A DNA stretch of 64,000 nt from Paenibacillus sp. OV219 (GCF_900110075.1 NZ_FOCJ01000001.1:496001-560000), one strand, 5' to 3'. Positions 17,066-26,085 are shown, counted from the first letter of the stretch. Numbers and translations are program-made. The notes: generated by a model from the letters alone, not told the origin.

Positions 17066-17298
17066 ATGAAGGGTACTGGGTACCCCTCTTGAGTGATAAT
17101 CTAGCTGATTATGTGAATGAAAGGTACTGAGTATCCCTCTTGAGTGAAAATTTAGCTGATTATGTGAATGAAGGGAACTGAGTACCCCTCTTGAGTGAAA
17201 ATCGAGCTGATTATGTGAATAAAGGGTGCTGGGTACCCCTCTTGAGTGAAAATCTAGCTGATTATGTGAATGAAGGGTACTGAGTATCCCTCTTGGGC
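17066..17298. repeat. 51-bp tandem repeat array A (about 4.6 units)
   Basis: Four full units start at 17066, 17117, 17168 and 17219, with a partial one at 17270. The period is exactly 51 bp. Each unit begins near ATGAAG and contains GGGTACTGAGTACCC (or a close variant), which forms a short hairpin, followed by a conserved CTCTTGAGTGA and an AT-rich tail. It lies directly downstream of the O-methyltransferase gene, in a 660-bp stretch without a supported gene. Minus-strand frames cross it only because 51 is a multiple of three. Confidence 0.93.
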
Positions 17299-17359
17299 GC
17301 TTGGCGGGACAACTACGATCGGTTTCGAGAGAAACGCTTGGTTCATCTCGATGGGTTTG

Positions 17360-17563
17360 GCGAAGAGGTCCAGCAGACCAGCTACATAGGTGGAAAGTTG
17401 GTTTGAATGGGCGAAGAGGTCCAGCAGACCAGCTACATAGGCGGAAAGTTGGTTTGAAAGAGTGAAGAAGTCCAGCGAACCAGCTACATAGGCGGAAAGT
17501 TGGTTTGAATGGGCGAAGAGGTCCAGCAGACCAGCTACATAGGCGGAAAGTTGGTTCCTGCCC
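17360..17563. repeat. 51-bp tandem repeat array B (4 units)
   Basis: Units start at 17360, 17411, 17462 and 17513, again with a 51-bp period but a different sequence: GCGAAGAGGTCCAGCAGACC followed by AGCTACATAGGCGGAAAG and a GGTTTGAAT tail. The hairpin GGTC-cagca-GACC sits at the same phase after GAAG as the hairpin of array A. The third unit has changes in the hairpin. Only about 60 bp separate it from array A. Confidence 0.93.
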
Positions 17564-17594
17564 CAAGCAGCGCTTAATTCTCTCACAATAACAA

Positions 17595-17620
17595 AGAGAC
17601 CGCCCCGAAGGACGGTCTCT
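17595..17620 (-). terminator. terminator of the MFS gene
   Basis: AGAGACCGTCC and GGGGCGGTCTCT pair on the minus strand around TTC, followed by TTGTTATTG. It lies 31 bp after the gene end. Confidence 0.8.
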
Positions 17621-17651
17621 CCATCAATCACCACAATCACTACAACCACAT

Positions 17652-18878
17652 CTAACCCCCTCGCACAGCGCCGCTGTTTCCGCGCTTCCCTCTGACGAGC
17701 GTGCGCCGCACCCAGAGCGCGTTCACGACGAACAGCACGGCGGAGATGATGAATACGCCGCTGATGCCGGTCCATCCGGAGACGAAGCCGCCGACGATAG
17801 GGCCGACCATGTTACCGAGCGCGAGCATGCTGCTGTTCAGGCTGAAGGCGCGACCTTCCATGCCATCCGGCGTGAAGCGGCGCACGAGCGCGTTCACGGA
17901 CGGGATTAGTCCGCCGAGGAAGCAGCCCTGCAGCAGTCGGCACAGCAACAGCTGCCACACGCTATCGACAAAAGCCTGCGGAATAAATAGCAGCGCCGCA
18001 CCAATGAGCGAGATGCCGAGCACACGCTCCTGCCCGATCCGGTCGCTGAGCCGCCCGAGCAGCGGCGCGGCGATCATATTGGATAATCCAGCCGCGGAGC
18101 CGACGAAGCCGGCCCAGAACGCGAGATTAACTGCTGTGCCATGTAGCTGCTGTACATAGAGTGGCATAAGCGGCATCGGTCCGATGTTGGCGAACTGCAG
18201 CAGGAACGTAACCGCAAACAGCGACATGAGCTGAGGCACTCGGCTCAGCTGCTTGAAGCCTTCGATGACCGAGACATTCGGCCGTGCAGCTGCGACCTCG
18301 CGGTTGAAGCTCTCCTTCACGATAAAGTAGGCGAGCAGCGAAGCGATAAACAAGCTGATGCCCGTTATATAGAAGATTGGCCGGTATCCGACCGCATCCG
18401 CCAGCAGCCCGCCGAGGAATGGCCCGAGAATCGTACCGGCGATTCCGCCCGACTGCAGCGTCCCCATGGCGAAGCCCATCTGCTTCTTCGGCGTCGTGGC
18501 CGAAACCAGTGAAACAGCTGCCGGATTAAACCCGGAAATCGTTCCGTTCACCATCCGCAGCAGCAGCAGATGCCATGGTGAAGTAGCAAAACCCATCAGC
18601 GTCATAACCACCGCCATGCCGAAGCCTGAACGAAGCAGCATCATTTTGCGGCCGTAACGGTCAGATAGCTTTCCCCAGAGTGGCTGAAATAGAAACGAAG
18701 TGACAAAGTTGCCGGCAAAAATAATGCCCGCCCAAGTGGCGATTTCATGCTGGTTTGTCATCCCGATCTGGTCGGATTGCAAGTACAGCGACATAAACGG
18801 AATGATCATCGTCATCCCGCCCATGACGAGAAACTGTCCGAACCAGAGAACCGCGAGATTTTTTTTCCATTGCTCCAT
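17652..18878 (-). CDS. DHA1-type 12-helix MFS exporter
   Basis: A 408-residue transporter with about 12 membrane segments. Motif A appears as GKLSDRYGRKMM (about residue 65) and again in the second half as GRLSDRIGQER (about residue 275). GTILGPFLGG (about residue 150) is the antiporter motif C. This is a drug or metabolite proton antiporter of the DHA1 family; the substrate is not predictable. Its promoter (18911-18939 on the minus strand) and an inverted repeat (18948-18971) lie between it and the divergent hemE operon. Confidence 0.88.
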   Translation of the reverse strand: MEQWKKNLAVLWFGQFLVMGGMTMIIPFMSLYLQSDQIGMTNQHEIATWAGIIFAGNFVTSFLFQPLWGKLSDRYGRKMMLLRSGFGMAVVMTLMGFATSPWHLLLLRMVNGTISGFNPAAVSLVSATTPKKQMGFAMGTLQSGGIAGTILGPFLGGLLADAVGYRPIFYITGISLFIASLLAYFIVKESFNREVAAARPNVSVIEGFKQLSRVPQLMSLFAVTFLLQFANIGPMPLMPLYVQQLHGTAVNLAFWAGFVGSAAGLSNMIAAPLLGRLSDRIGQERVLGISLIGAALLFIPQAFVDSVWQLLLCRLLQGCFLGGLIPSVNALVRRFTPDGMEGRAFSLNSSMLALGNMVGPIVGGFVSGWTGISGVFIISAVLFVVNALWVRRTLVRGKRGNSGAVRGG

Positions 18879-18910
18879 TGCGGTTTCTCCCGTCTACTCC
18901 ATTGATTCAT

Positions 18911-18939
18911 TTTATAGTACCACTTTCGCACCTGGACAA
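18911..18939 (-). promoter_or_regulatory. promoter of the MFS gene
   Basis: On the minus strand, TTGTCC (plus 18934-18939) and TATAAA (plus 18911-18916) are 17 bp apart. Confidence 0.55.
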
Positions 18940-18947
18940 AACAGCAT

Positions 18948-18971
18948 GACGAACATTGTCATATGTTTGTC
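18948..18971. promoter_or_regulatory. inverted repeat between the MFS and hemE promoters
   Basis: GACGAACAT and ATGTTTGTC form 9-bp arms with one mismatch and a 6-bp spacer. It sits just upstream of the MFS promoter and about 25 bp from the hemE -35, so either gene could be controlled from it. Confidence 0.4.
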
Positions 18972-18993
18972 AATCATGTAAGGTGTGCGGCGG

Positions 18994-19022
18994 TTGTTAC
19001 ACCTCTCTAAAAAGGGCATAAT
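18994..19022 (+). promoter_or_regulatory. promoter of the hemE-hemH-hemY operon
   Basis: TTGTTA (18994-18999) and CATAAT (19017-19022) with a 17-bp spacer, 38 bp before the hemE start. Confidence 0.5.
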
Positions 19023-19059
19023 GGAAACGTAGGGAAAACGATAGAAATGGGGAACTTCA

Positions 19060-20124
19060 ATGAGCTACAACGACCGATTCATCCGTGCTTGCCGTGGAGA
19101 ACAAGTCGATCGCTTACCCGTCTGGTATATGCGACAAGCGGGACGCTACGATCCCGATTACCGTAAAATAAAAGAAAAATACTCGCTGCTCGAAATTTGT
19201 CGACAGCCGGAGCTCGCAGCTGAAGTGACGATGCAGCCGATTAACAAGCTCGGTGTCGACGCGGCGATTCTGTATTCCGATATTATGAATCCTGTCGCTT
19301 CAATCGGTATTGATTTCGATATCGTGGCGAATGTCGGCCCGGTCATTCATAACCCAATCCGCACAGCGGAAGACGTTGCGAAGCTGAAGCCAATCGACGT
19401 CGAAGGCGATCTGTCCCACGTACTGGAGACGATTCGCATTCTCGACCGCGAGCTGAAAGTGCCGCTCATTACGTTCGCAGGCGCGCCATTCACGATTGCA
19501 AGCTACTTGATCGAAGGCCGTCCTTCGAAGTCCTATATCCGCACGAAGGCGATGATGTACTCGGAGCCGGACGTTTGGTTCATGCTGATGGACAAGCTCG
19601 GAGACATGGTTATCGCTTATTTGCGTGCCCATATTGCTAATGGCGGCAAAGCGTTCCAACTGTTCGACAGCTGGGTAGGCTCACTTGCTCCGCATGATTT
19701 CCGCAAATACGTCCTGCCGACGATTGAGCGGATCTTTAGCGAGCTGTCTGATCTGCCGCAGCCGAAAATCTACTTCCCAGGTGTAGCATCCGGCGAGCTG
19801 CTCCCGACGCTCACAAACCTGAAAGCAGATGTGATCGGCCTCGACTGGCGCGTGCCAATCTCGGAAGGCCGCCGCAGACTGGAAGGCAAATATGCGGTAC
19901 AGGGCAACTTGGACCCTTATGTGCTCACTGCTCCGATGGATGTCATTAAGGAGCATGCGATGGCGATTATTGATGAGGGCATTCAGGAGCCTGGCTATAT
20001 TTTCAACCTTGGACACGGTCTGTTCCCAGAAGCGTCGCTGGATAAGCTGCGCGAGCTGACGGAATTCGTGCATGAATACTCGGCTCAGGCCATTGCAACA
20101 GCAGCGGCGCCGCTTAGCAAGTAG
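19060..20124 (+). CDS. hemE: uroporphyrinogen decarboxylase
   Basis: A 354-residue cytoplasmic enzyme that converts uroporphyrinogen III to coproporphyrinogen III. Signature features are WYMRQAGRYDPDY near residue 22, an AILYSDI segment (about residue 69) with the catalytic Asp, GAPFTIASYLIEG (about residue 140) and NLGHGLFPEA near the end. The length is normal. It is the first gene of hemE-hemH-hemY, the Gram-positive coproporphyrin-pathway order. hemH follows 14 bp on. Confidence 0.97.
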   Translation: MSYNDRFIRACRGEQVDRLPVWYMRQAGRYDPDYRKIKEKYSLLEICRQPELAAEVTMQPINKLGVDAAILYSDIMNPVASIGIDFDIVANVGPVIHNPIRTAEDVAKLKPIDVEGDLSHVLETIRILDRELKVPLITFAGAPFTIASYLIEGRPSKSYIRTKAMMYSEPDVWFMLMDKLGDMVIAYLRAHIANGGKAFQLFDSWVGSLAPHDFRKYVLPTIERIFSELSDLPQPKIYFPGVASGELLPTLTNLKADVIGLDWRVPISEGRRRLEGKYAVQGNLDPYVLTAPMDVIKEHAMAIIDEGIQEPGYIFNLGHGLFPEASLDKLRELTEFVHEYSAQAIATAAAPLSK

Positions 20125-20138
20125 GAGGAACAGACAAG

Positions 20139-21074
20139 ATGGCTAACAACTTAATCGGCGTTCTCGTTATGTCCTACGGAACGCCTGAGAGCATGGATCA
20201 AATCGCAGAGTATTACACCCATATCCGCAGAGGCCATGCGCCGACGCCTGAGCAGCTTGCAGAGCTGAGCGAGCGCTATGAAGCGGTGGTAGGCGGCGTG
20301 TTCCCGCTTCGCGAGAATACGAACCGTCAAGTGGCGGGCCTTCAGGCGAAGCTTGATGAAGTGGCGCCTAATCAATTCCGCTGCTATCAAGGGCTGAAGC
20401 ATGCGCGTCCATATATTGAAGACGGCGTTGCGGCAATGGCGGCAGACGGCATAACACAAGCGGTTTCAATCGTGCTTGCGCCGCATTACTCCATCATGAG
20501 CGTTGGGGCTTACGTGTTGCGTGCGGAGGAGAAAGCCAAGGAAGTCGGCATCACGATGACGGCTGTAGACAGCTATCACCTTCATCCAAAGCTGATCGAA
20601 GCGCTCGTCGAGCGTGTGAAGAATGCGCACAGCAAGCTGCAAGTGAAGAGTGTACAGCCCATTAAAGTTCTGTTCAGTGCACACAGCCTGCCGGAGAAAA
20701 TCCGCGAGATGAACGATCCGTATGAGCAGCAGCTGCACGATACTTCGTCCATTGTGGCGGAGGGTGCGGGCACGCCAGATTGGCAGTTTACTTGGCAGAG
20801 TGCAGGACGTACGCGCGAGCCGTGGCTTGGTCCGGACATTCTCGAAACGATGAAAGAAGTTGCAGAAGCGGGCTATAAAGGTGTGCTGTCTGCGCCGATT
20901 GGCTTCGTCTCCGAGCATCTTGAAGTGCTGTATGACATCGATATTGAAGCGCAAGCAGTCGCGCGTGAGCTTGGTCTGACGCTTGAGCGTATTGACATGC
21001 TCGGCACGGATTCGCGTTATATGGAGACACTCGCTGATTCTGTTCGGGAAGCGAGCAAGACAGCTTTTCTATAA
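20139..21074 (+). CDS. hemH: ferrochelatase (coproporphyrin ferrochelatase)
   Basis: A 311-residue soluble chelatase that inserts Fe(II) into the porphyrin; in Bacillales the substrate is coproporphyrin III. Conserved features are VMSYGTPES at the N-terminus, FSAHSLPEKI (about residue 185) with the metal-binding His, and FVSEHLEVLYDID (about residue 258) with the conserved Glu. It lies between hemE and hemY with an AGGAGG ribosome site 11 bp upstream. Confidence 0.96.
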   Translation: MANNLIGVLVMSYGTPESMDQIAEYYTHIRRGHAPTPEQLAELSERYEAVVGGVFPLRENTNRQVAGLQAKLDEVAPNQFRCYQGLKHARPYIEDGVAAMAADGITQAVSIVLAPHYSIMSVGAYVLRAEEKAKEVGITMTAVDSYHLHPKLIEALVERVKNAHSKLQVKSVQPIKVLFSAHSLPEKIREMNDPYEQQLHDTSSIVAEGAGTPDWQFTWQSAGRTREPWLGPDILETMKEVAEAGYKGVLSAPIGFVSEHLEVLYDIDIEAQAVARELGLTLERIDMLGTDSRYMETLADSVREASKTAFL

Positions 21075-21116
21075 TTAAGATAAGCGTGAGAAACCTACCT
21101 TGGGGAGATGACCTGC

Positions 21117-22592
21117 ATGCGGGGTAATGGAAAACGCGATCGCTTTGTCGTAATTGGCGGAGGCATCAGTGGACTGAGCTCCGCTTTTTATTTGTTGAAA
21201 CAAGCGAAGCAGCGCGGTCGCGATGCGCTCGTTACGATTGTCGATCCTTCAGAGCGTATCGGCGGCAAAATCAACACGTTGAAACGTGACGGCTTCACAA
21301 TTGAGCGGGGACCGGATTCATTCTTGGCGCGTAAGACGCCGATTATCGATCTCGCTTATGATCTTGGCATTGAGAATCAGCTGGTAGGAACGAATCCGAA
21401 AGCGAAGAAGACTTATATCTTGCACCACGGCAAGCTGCATCCGATGCCGCCGGGCCTTGTGCTTGGCGTACCGACGGAGATCGCGCCGTTCGCGAAGACG
21501 AGCTTGCTCTCTTGGGGCGGCAAGCTGCGGGCGATGATGGATTTCGTTACGCCGGCAAGTAAGGAAACAGGCGATGAGTCGATCGGACACTTCCTGACGC
21601 GCCGCGTCGGCGCTGAGGTGATGGAGCGGGTAGCAGAGCCGCTGCTCGCCGGCATCTATGCAGGGGAGCTCAATAAGCTGAGTCTTGCGTCGACGTTTCC
21701 GCAGTTTCGGGATGCAGAGCGCAAGCATGGCAGCCTGATTCGCGGCATGCGTGCCAACAAGCGGCTTGCAGCGTCAACGCCAGCTGTGGCGACACGGCTG
21801 CCGGATGCGGTGAAGAACAGCATGTTCCTCACGTTCCGCGGCGGACTTGAGACGATGCTTGAGGCACTGCATACAGCGCTGGCTAGCGCAGAGTGGAAGC
21901 TTGGCAATAAAGCAGTCGCATTCCGTCAGAACGATCCGGACGAGCATGGGGGTGACGTTGCTCCTTATGAAGTGCTGCTAAGCGATGGCGAAATTCTGGA
22001 GGCAGATGGTATCGTCATTACCGCTCCGGCATTCGATGCGGCTGACTTGCTTGAGCCTCATATGAATGTCGATGCGCTGCGAGCGATTCGTTATGTATCT
22101 GTTGCGAATGTCGTTATGGCGTTCGATAAAGCGACGCTCGGCATCGATTTCGACGGTTCTGGCTTCGTCGTTCCGCGTACGGAAGGAACAACGATTACCG
22201 CCTGCACATGGACCTCGGCGAAATGGCTGCATTCCAGTCCAAGCGACAAGGTGCTGCTGCGCTGCTACGTCGGCCGTTCCGGTGATGAGGCGGTTGTGGA
22301 TTTGTCGGACAACCAGATGACCGAAGCGGTCCGCCGGGATATTCGGAATACGATGGGCATAACTGCGGAGCCGCTCTTCACCGAGATTACAAGGCTGCAT
22401 CATTCGATGCCGCAGTATCCGGTCGGCCATCTGCAGGAGACGGCGAAGCTTCGGACGAAGCTCCGCGCTCAAATGCCAGGGGTCTGGGTTACAGGTGCAG
22501 CCTTCGATGGGGTCGGCTTGCCGGACTGCATTCGTCAAGGTAAAGAAGCGGCAATGGGTGTCTACAAATCGCTTATTGGCGATTTCAAATAA
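21117..22592 (+). CDS. hemY: oxygen-dependent coproporphyrinogen III oxidase (HemY/CgoX)
   Basis: A 491-residue FAD flavoenzyme. The dinucleotide-binding motif is VIGGGISGLSSAFYL near residue 11. IERGPDSFLARK and the C-terminal GVGLPDCIRQGKEAA are typical of HemY. It oxidises coproporphyrinogen III (or protoporphyrinogen) to the porphyrin. The ATG at 21117 is preferred because GGGGAG lies 9 bp upstream; the ATG at 21108 overlaps that site. It is the third gene of the operon. The last pathway enzyme, HemQ/ChdC, is not in the window. Confidence 0.95.
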   Translation: MRGNGKRDRFVVIGGGISGLSSAFYLLKQAKQRGRDALVTIVDPSERIGGKINTLKRDGFTIERGPDSFLARKTPIIDLAYDLGIENQLVGTNPKAKKTYILHHGKLHPMPPGLVLGVPTEIAPFAKTSLLSWGGKLRAMMDFVTPASKETGDESIGHFLTRRVGAEVMERVAEPLLAGIYAGELNKLSLASTFPQFRDAERKHGSLIRGMRANKRLAASTPAVATRLPDAVKNSMFLTFRGGLETMLEALHTALASAEWKLGNKAVAFRQNDPDEHGGDVAPYEVLLSDGEILEADGIVITAPAFDAADLLEPHMNVDALRAIRYVSVANVVMAFDKATLGIDFDGSGFVVPRTEGTTITACTWTSAKWLHSSPSDKVLLRCYVGRSGDEAVVDLSDNQMTEAVRRDIRNTMGITAEPLFTEITRLHHSMPQYPVGHLQETAKLRTKLRAQMPGVWVTGAAFDGVGLPDCIRQGKEAAMGVYKSLIGDFK

Positions 22593-22601
22593 ATTTTCAG
22601 C

Positions 22602-22672
22602 AAAATAAAAAGGTCACGCGGGCTGTGTTAGTCATTGAACTAACGCAGCTGCATGGCCTTTTTTATTTATTA
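22602..22672. terminator. shared terminator between hemY and pgpA
   Basis: An AAAAAGGTCA arm pairs with TGGCCTTTTT, enclosing a perfect GTTAGT/ACTAAC hairpin. A and T runs on both sides suit termination in both directions. Confidence 0.88.
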
Positions 22673-23209
22673 GTCAATCGGCGGTCCGACCCGTCCTTCT
22701 CGTTCCGCTTGTTTACGATGCGCGATGCGGCTGCTGGCCGCTGCGGCGATAGCACCTACAATATCATCAAGGAACGTGTGGCATTCCGCGTCTTCTTTAT
22801 CGTTAAGCTTCTTCAATATGCCTGGCTTAAGCTTGTCCACATAGCCAAAGTTCGTAAATCCGATGCTGCCGTACACATTCACGATGGATAAGGCTAGAAT
22901 TTCATCGCAGCCGTAAAGTCCCTCGTCATTCTCAATCATCTCTTGCAGGGGAGAAAGGAGCTTGCCTTGCTCAGCCAGTATATCCAGCTGAATACCGGTC
23001 AATACGGCGTTCTGCACCTCGCGTTTCGTGAGCACGGCTTCAACGTACATCTCGCATTCCTCCATGGTGAGGTCGGGAAAGTAATCTTTTTGCAGGAAAA
23101 TAACGAGTTCGGCGATTTGAGACGTTTTCACGCCGCGTTTGGTGAGCCATTCCTTCGTCGCTTCGGCGATTTTGGCGCTGTTGAGGCTGTACGAACTGGA
23201 CTTTGTCAT
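22670..23209 (-). CDS. pgpA: phosphatidylglycerophosphatase A (YutG-like)
   Basis: A 179-residue protein of the PgpA family. The C-terminal half has the conserved YGCDEILALSIVNVYGSIGFTN stretch and a CHTFLDDIVGAIAAA segment. Unlike enterobacterial PgpA it has no strong membrane helices, as in the YutG branch. It should dephosphorylate phosphatidylglycerophosphate in phospholipid synthesis, though activity in this branch is less well established. The ATG complementary to 23207-23209 has AGGGGTG upstream. Confidence 0.82.
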   Translation of the reverse strand: MTKSSSYSLNSAKIAEATKEWLTKRGVKTSQIAELVIFLQKDYFPDLTMEECEMYVEAVLTKREVQNAVLTGIQLDILAEQGKLLSPLQEMIENDEGLYGCDEILALSIVNVYGSIGFTNFGYVDKLKPGILKKLNDKEDAECHTFLDDIVGAIAAAASSRIAHRKQAEREGRVGPPID

Positions 23210-23346
23210 TCCTAACACCCCTTGTCTCAAAATGGTGGACAAAACTGGTCTAATTGATTTGGAGGGCTCGTATATATAGTACTACAAAAGCAGGTCTTGT
23301 ACCAAAACCAAAGATTCAACAATATGATTAGGGAGGAAAAATAACC

Positions 23347-24411
23347 ATGACTCACAAACGGCTCATTCGCCGGGCCGCGCTCGCGGGAGTGCTGGCTCTG
23401 CCCATCTTGACAACCGGCTGTGGACTGTTCTCTCAGCCAGCAAGCAAATCGATAGACCCTCCGCAAAACAGTGCGCAGAACGTGAATGCTGGCGCTGACA
23501 ACAATGGACAAACTGTCGCACAGGGCGAACAAAGCGATTCGTCGCAGATGACGCTCTACTTGAAGGACCGGGGCGGTCTGCTTGCACCAATTACGGTAAT
23601 AGCGGGCCTTGGCGCGGATGAGAAGCCGGGACAGAAGGCGCTGGAAATGATGGTAGACGGCGGAACGTATGCAAGCGAGATTCCTGACGGCTTCCAAGCG
23701 GTGCTGCCTGAAGGCACTGTCATCAAAGGGCTTAAACTTGTTCCTGATCAAAAGCTTGCTATCGTCGATTTCTCGAAGGAATTCAGCACCTATAAAGCAG
23801 AGGACGAACGGCAAATTGTTGAGGCGCTCACTTGGACGCTGACAAGCTTGCCGGATGTCAATAAAGTCGAGATTACACTCGAAGGAAATCGCCTCACGGA
23901 GATGCCTGTTGACGGCCTGCCTATGGACGATGACCTCACTCGCGCAATCGGTATTAACCTTGAAGCTGCCGACAACGTGGACTACAGCCTGTCGACGCCG
24001 GTTACGATTTATTTCTCCGCAGTTACGCCTGACGACGTGCCTTATTTTGTACCGGTGACTCGTCTTGTGAATCGTTCCGACAATAAAGCGAAGACGGCGA
24101 TCGAGCAGCTCATCAGCGGTCCGATCAACAACCTTCCGCTTAAAGCGGTTATGACTTCGGATGTGCTTGTGAAGAGTGTAACGAAGAAGAAGGACATCGT
24201 AACCGTTGAGCTGCAGGATGACAGCTATCAAGCGGGTCAGCCTGAGCCGGCTGAAATGATGGATGCGCTCGTGCTGTCAATCACCGAGGTTACTGGACTT
24301 AGCAAGGTTCAGGTGAAGCTGAACGGCAAGACGGACTTCGTAGATACGAACAACCGCTCTTACAGCGAACCGGTTACTCGCCAAGAGCATCTGAATGCAT
24401 TCAAATCATAG
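23347..24411 (+). CDS. gerM: germination/sporulation lipoprotein with two GerMN domains
   Basis: A 354-residue lipoprotein: a basic N-terminus, a hydrophobic segment and lipobox LTTGC (Cys about residue 26), then a Gln/Asn-rich linker. Two GerMN domains follow (about residues 60-195 and 225-345), each with the paired ELQ/DFS strands. GerM in Bacillus is made in the mother cell and links the SpoIIIA channel complex to SpoIIQ during engulfment. The gerM-rph-rdgB order is conserved in Bacillus. AGGGAGG precedes the ATG. Confidence 0.92.
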   Translation: MTHKRLIRRAALAGVLALPILTTGCGLFSQPASKSIDPPQNSAQNVNAGADNNGQTVAQGEQSDSSQMTLYLKDRGGLLAPITVIAGLGADEKPGQKALEMMVDGGTYASEIPDGFQAVLPEGTVIKGLKLVPDQKLAIVDFSKEFSTYKAEDERQIVEALTWTLTSLPDVNKVEITLEGNRLTEMPVDGLPMDDDLTRAIGINLEAADNVDYSLSTPVTIYFSAVTPDDVPYFVPVTRLVNRSDNKAKTAIEQLISGPINNLPLKAVMTSDVLVKSVTKKKDIVTVELQDDSYQAGQPEPAEMMDALVLSITEVTGLSKVQVKLNGKTDFVDTNNRSYSEPVTRQEHLNAFKS

Positions 24412-24438
24412 CTGTCTGAAGCAAGCGGATGCATGATC

Positions 24439-24498
24439 GAAGACCTGGCTAATCGCACTGCGCAAGCGTGTGGTTAGGGCAGGTCTTCTTACGTTTTT
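24439..24498 (+). terminator. terminator between gerM and rph
   Basis: A long stem (GAAGACCTG with CAGGTCTTC, continuing as CTAA/TTAG and GCAC/GTGT pairs), then TTACGTTTTT. rph therefore probably has its own promoter. Confidence 0.65.
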
Positions 24499-24576
24499 GG
24501 CGGAAAGATGATTTTGGGGTATTCTTTTGGTAAAATGAGTGAGGTTGACGTAAAAACAGATGGAGGCTTACATACG

Positions 24577-25323
24577 ATGAGAATTGATGGACGACAGGCA
24601 GCTGAGCTCCGGCCGGTCACAATTACGCTACATCCTAATAAACACGCAGAAGGCTCTGTCCTTATTGCGTTTGGTGATACACAGGTGCTGTGCACGGCTT
24701 CGGTTGAGGAGCGCGTCCCGCATTTTATGAAGGGGCAAGGCAAAGGGTGGATAAACGCGGAGTATTCGATGCTACCGCGGGCAACGCAGGTGCGCAACCA
24801 GCGTGAATCGGCCAAAGGTAAGCTGACGGGCCGTACGATGGAAATTCAGCGGCTGATCGGCCGCGCGTTGCGCTCGGTCGTTGATTTGCAGGCGCTCGGC
24901 GAGCGTACGCTTACGCTCGACTGCGATGTGCTACAGGCAGATGGCGGCACGCGTACGACTTCGATTACTGGCGCGTTCGTGGCACTTGCGCTGGCGATTC
25001 ATAAGATAGATCGCGCGAATGCGTTCGCGAAATACCCGATTACGGATTACCTCGCTTCGGTGAGCGTCGGTGTTATTGGCGAGCGTACCTTGCTCGACCT
25101 GAACTATGACGAGGATTCGAAGGCGAAGGTCGATATGAACGTTGTGATGACGGGTGCCCGCAAGTTCGTTGAAGTGCAGGGCACGGGGGAAGAAGCGCCA
25201 TTCTCGCGCGACGAGCTCAATGAGCTGCTGGCGAGTGCGGAAGCGGGAATTGTGAGCTTGATTGAAAAGCAGCGCGAGGTGCTTGGTGAAATCGGCAGCC
25301 GGATCGGGACGGCTCGAGTATGA
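24577..25323 (+). CDS. rph: ribonuclease PH
   Basis: A 248-residue phosphorolytic 3'-exonuclease that trims tRNA 3' ends. Motifs include [14 protein letters not shown] at the start, [12 protein letters not shown] (about residue 60) and [20 protein letters not shown] (about residues 115-134). GGAGG precedes the ATG at 24577; an extended frame begins 69 bp upstream without support. The last codons overlap the next start as ATGA, so rph and rdgB are translationally coupled. Confidence 0.96.
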   Translation: MRIDGRQAAELRPVTITLHPNKHAEGSVLIAFGDTQVLCTASVEERVPHFMKGQGKGWINAEYSMLPRATQVRNQRESAKGKLTGRTMEIQRLIGRALRSVVDLQALGERTLTLDCDVLQADGGTRTTSITGAFVALALAIHKIDRANAFAKYPITDYLASVSVGVIGERTLLDLNYDEDSKAKVDMNVVMTGARKFVEVQGTGEEAPFSRDELNELLASAEAGIVSLIEKQREVLGEIGSRIGTARV

Positions 25324-25967
25324 AGCCGGGCGATACGGTCGTCGTCGCGACGAAGAATGCCGGTAAGGTAAAGGAATTTGCGCATGCGTTCGAGAAGCTG
25401 GGCATGCGTGTCGTGAGCATGTTCGACTACCCGGGCTTGCCGGATGTCGTTGAGGATGGCGTCACCTTCGCGGAGAATGCCCGCAAGAAGGCGAAGGAAG
25501 TAGCGGAAGCGCTCGGCCTGCCGGTGCTGGCCGACGATTCCGGGCTTGAGGTTGCGCGGCTCGGCGGCGAGCCGGGCGTCTATTCGGCCCGGTACTCGGG
25601 CGAAGGCGCGACCGATGCACGCAACAATGAGAAGCTGCTGCGCGAGCTGGCTGCGCTGGGCGAAGCTGGCGCAGGCGCGGGCTTGACGTCTCTCGCTGAC
25701 GGCACGAAGCTGCTCAGCGAAGCGCGGTTCGTTTGCGCTCTCGCGCTGTACGATCCGGCGGAGCACGCGTTCGTGGAGAGCGAAGGCTACGCCGCGGGCT
25801 TTATTACAGAGCAGCCGCGCGGTGAAGGCGGCTTCGGGTATGACCCGCTGTTCTGGCTCAGCGGGCTCGGCAAGTCGATGGCGGAGCTATCGACCGAGGA
25901 GAAGCAAGCGATCAGCCACCGCGGTGCCGCACTTGCCGCGCTGTTGGAGAAGCTTGCGCGGCGCTAG
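25320..25967 (+). CDS. rdgB: XTP/dITP diphosphatase (RdgB/HAM1)
   Basis: A 215-residue house-cleaning enzyme that hydrolyses dITP, XTP and ITP. It shows [13 protein letters not shown] at the N-terminus, [22 protein letters not shown] (about residues 68-90) with the catalytic acidic residues, GFGYDPLFW (about residue 170) and SHRGAALA at the end. It is slightly longer than most members because of a Gly/Ala-rich insertion near residue 120. It shares a transcript with rph. Confidence 0.95.
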   Translation: MKPGDTVVVATKNAGKVKEFAHAFEKLGMRVVSMFDYPGLPDVVEDGVTFAENARKKAKEVAEALGLPVLADDSGLEVARLGGEPGVYSARYSGEGATDARNNEKLLRELAALGEAGAGAGLTSLADGTKLLSEARFVCALALYDPAEHAFVESEGYAAGFITEQPRGEGGFGYDPLFWLSGLGKSMAELSTEEKQAISHRGAALAALLEKLARR

Positions 25968-25983
25968 TCGCTCGCGTAATTGC

Positions 25984-26027
25984 AAAGAGCAGGGAGGCCG
26001 CTGAGCGGCTTCTCTGCTCTTTTTTTG
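25984..26027 (+). terminator. terminator after rdgB
   Basis: AAAGAGCAGGGAGGCCGC pairs with GCGGCTTCTCTGCTCTTT around TGA, with seven or more T. Confidence 0.92.
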
Positions 26028-26085
26028 TTTGTCGCGGCGGGGCGCTGCTCTCCACCGAACTCACCTTCGCTCTACCGGAATTACA

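Noticed and set aside
17066..17563. CRISPR array
   Set aside because: The units are contiguous 51-bp repeats without unique spacers, and there are no cas genes.
16847..17566. 239-residue minus-strand frame through the 51-bp arrays
   Set aside because: It overlaps the end of the O-methyltransferase gene, has no ribosome site, and stays open only because the repeat length is a multiple of three.
23227..24231. 334-codon minus-strand frame opposite gerM
   Set aside because: gerM has a lipobox, two GerMN domains and a ribosome site; the opposite frame has none.
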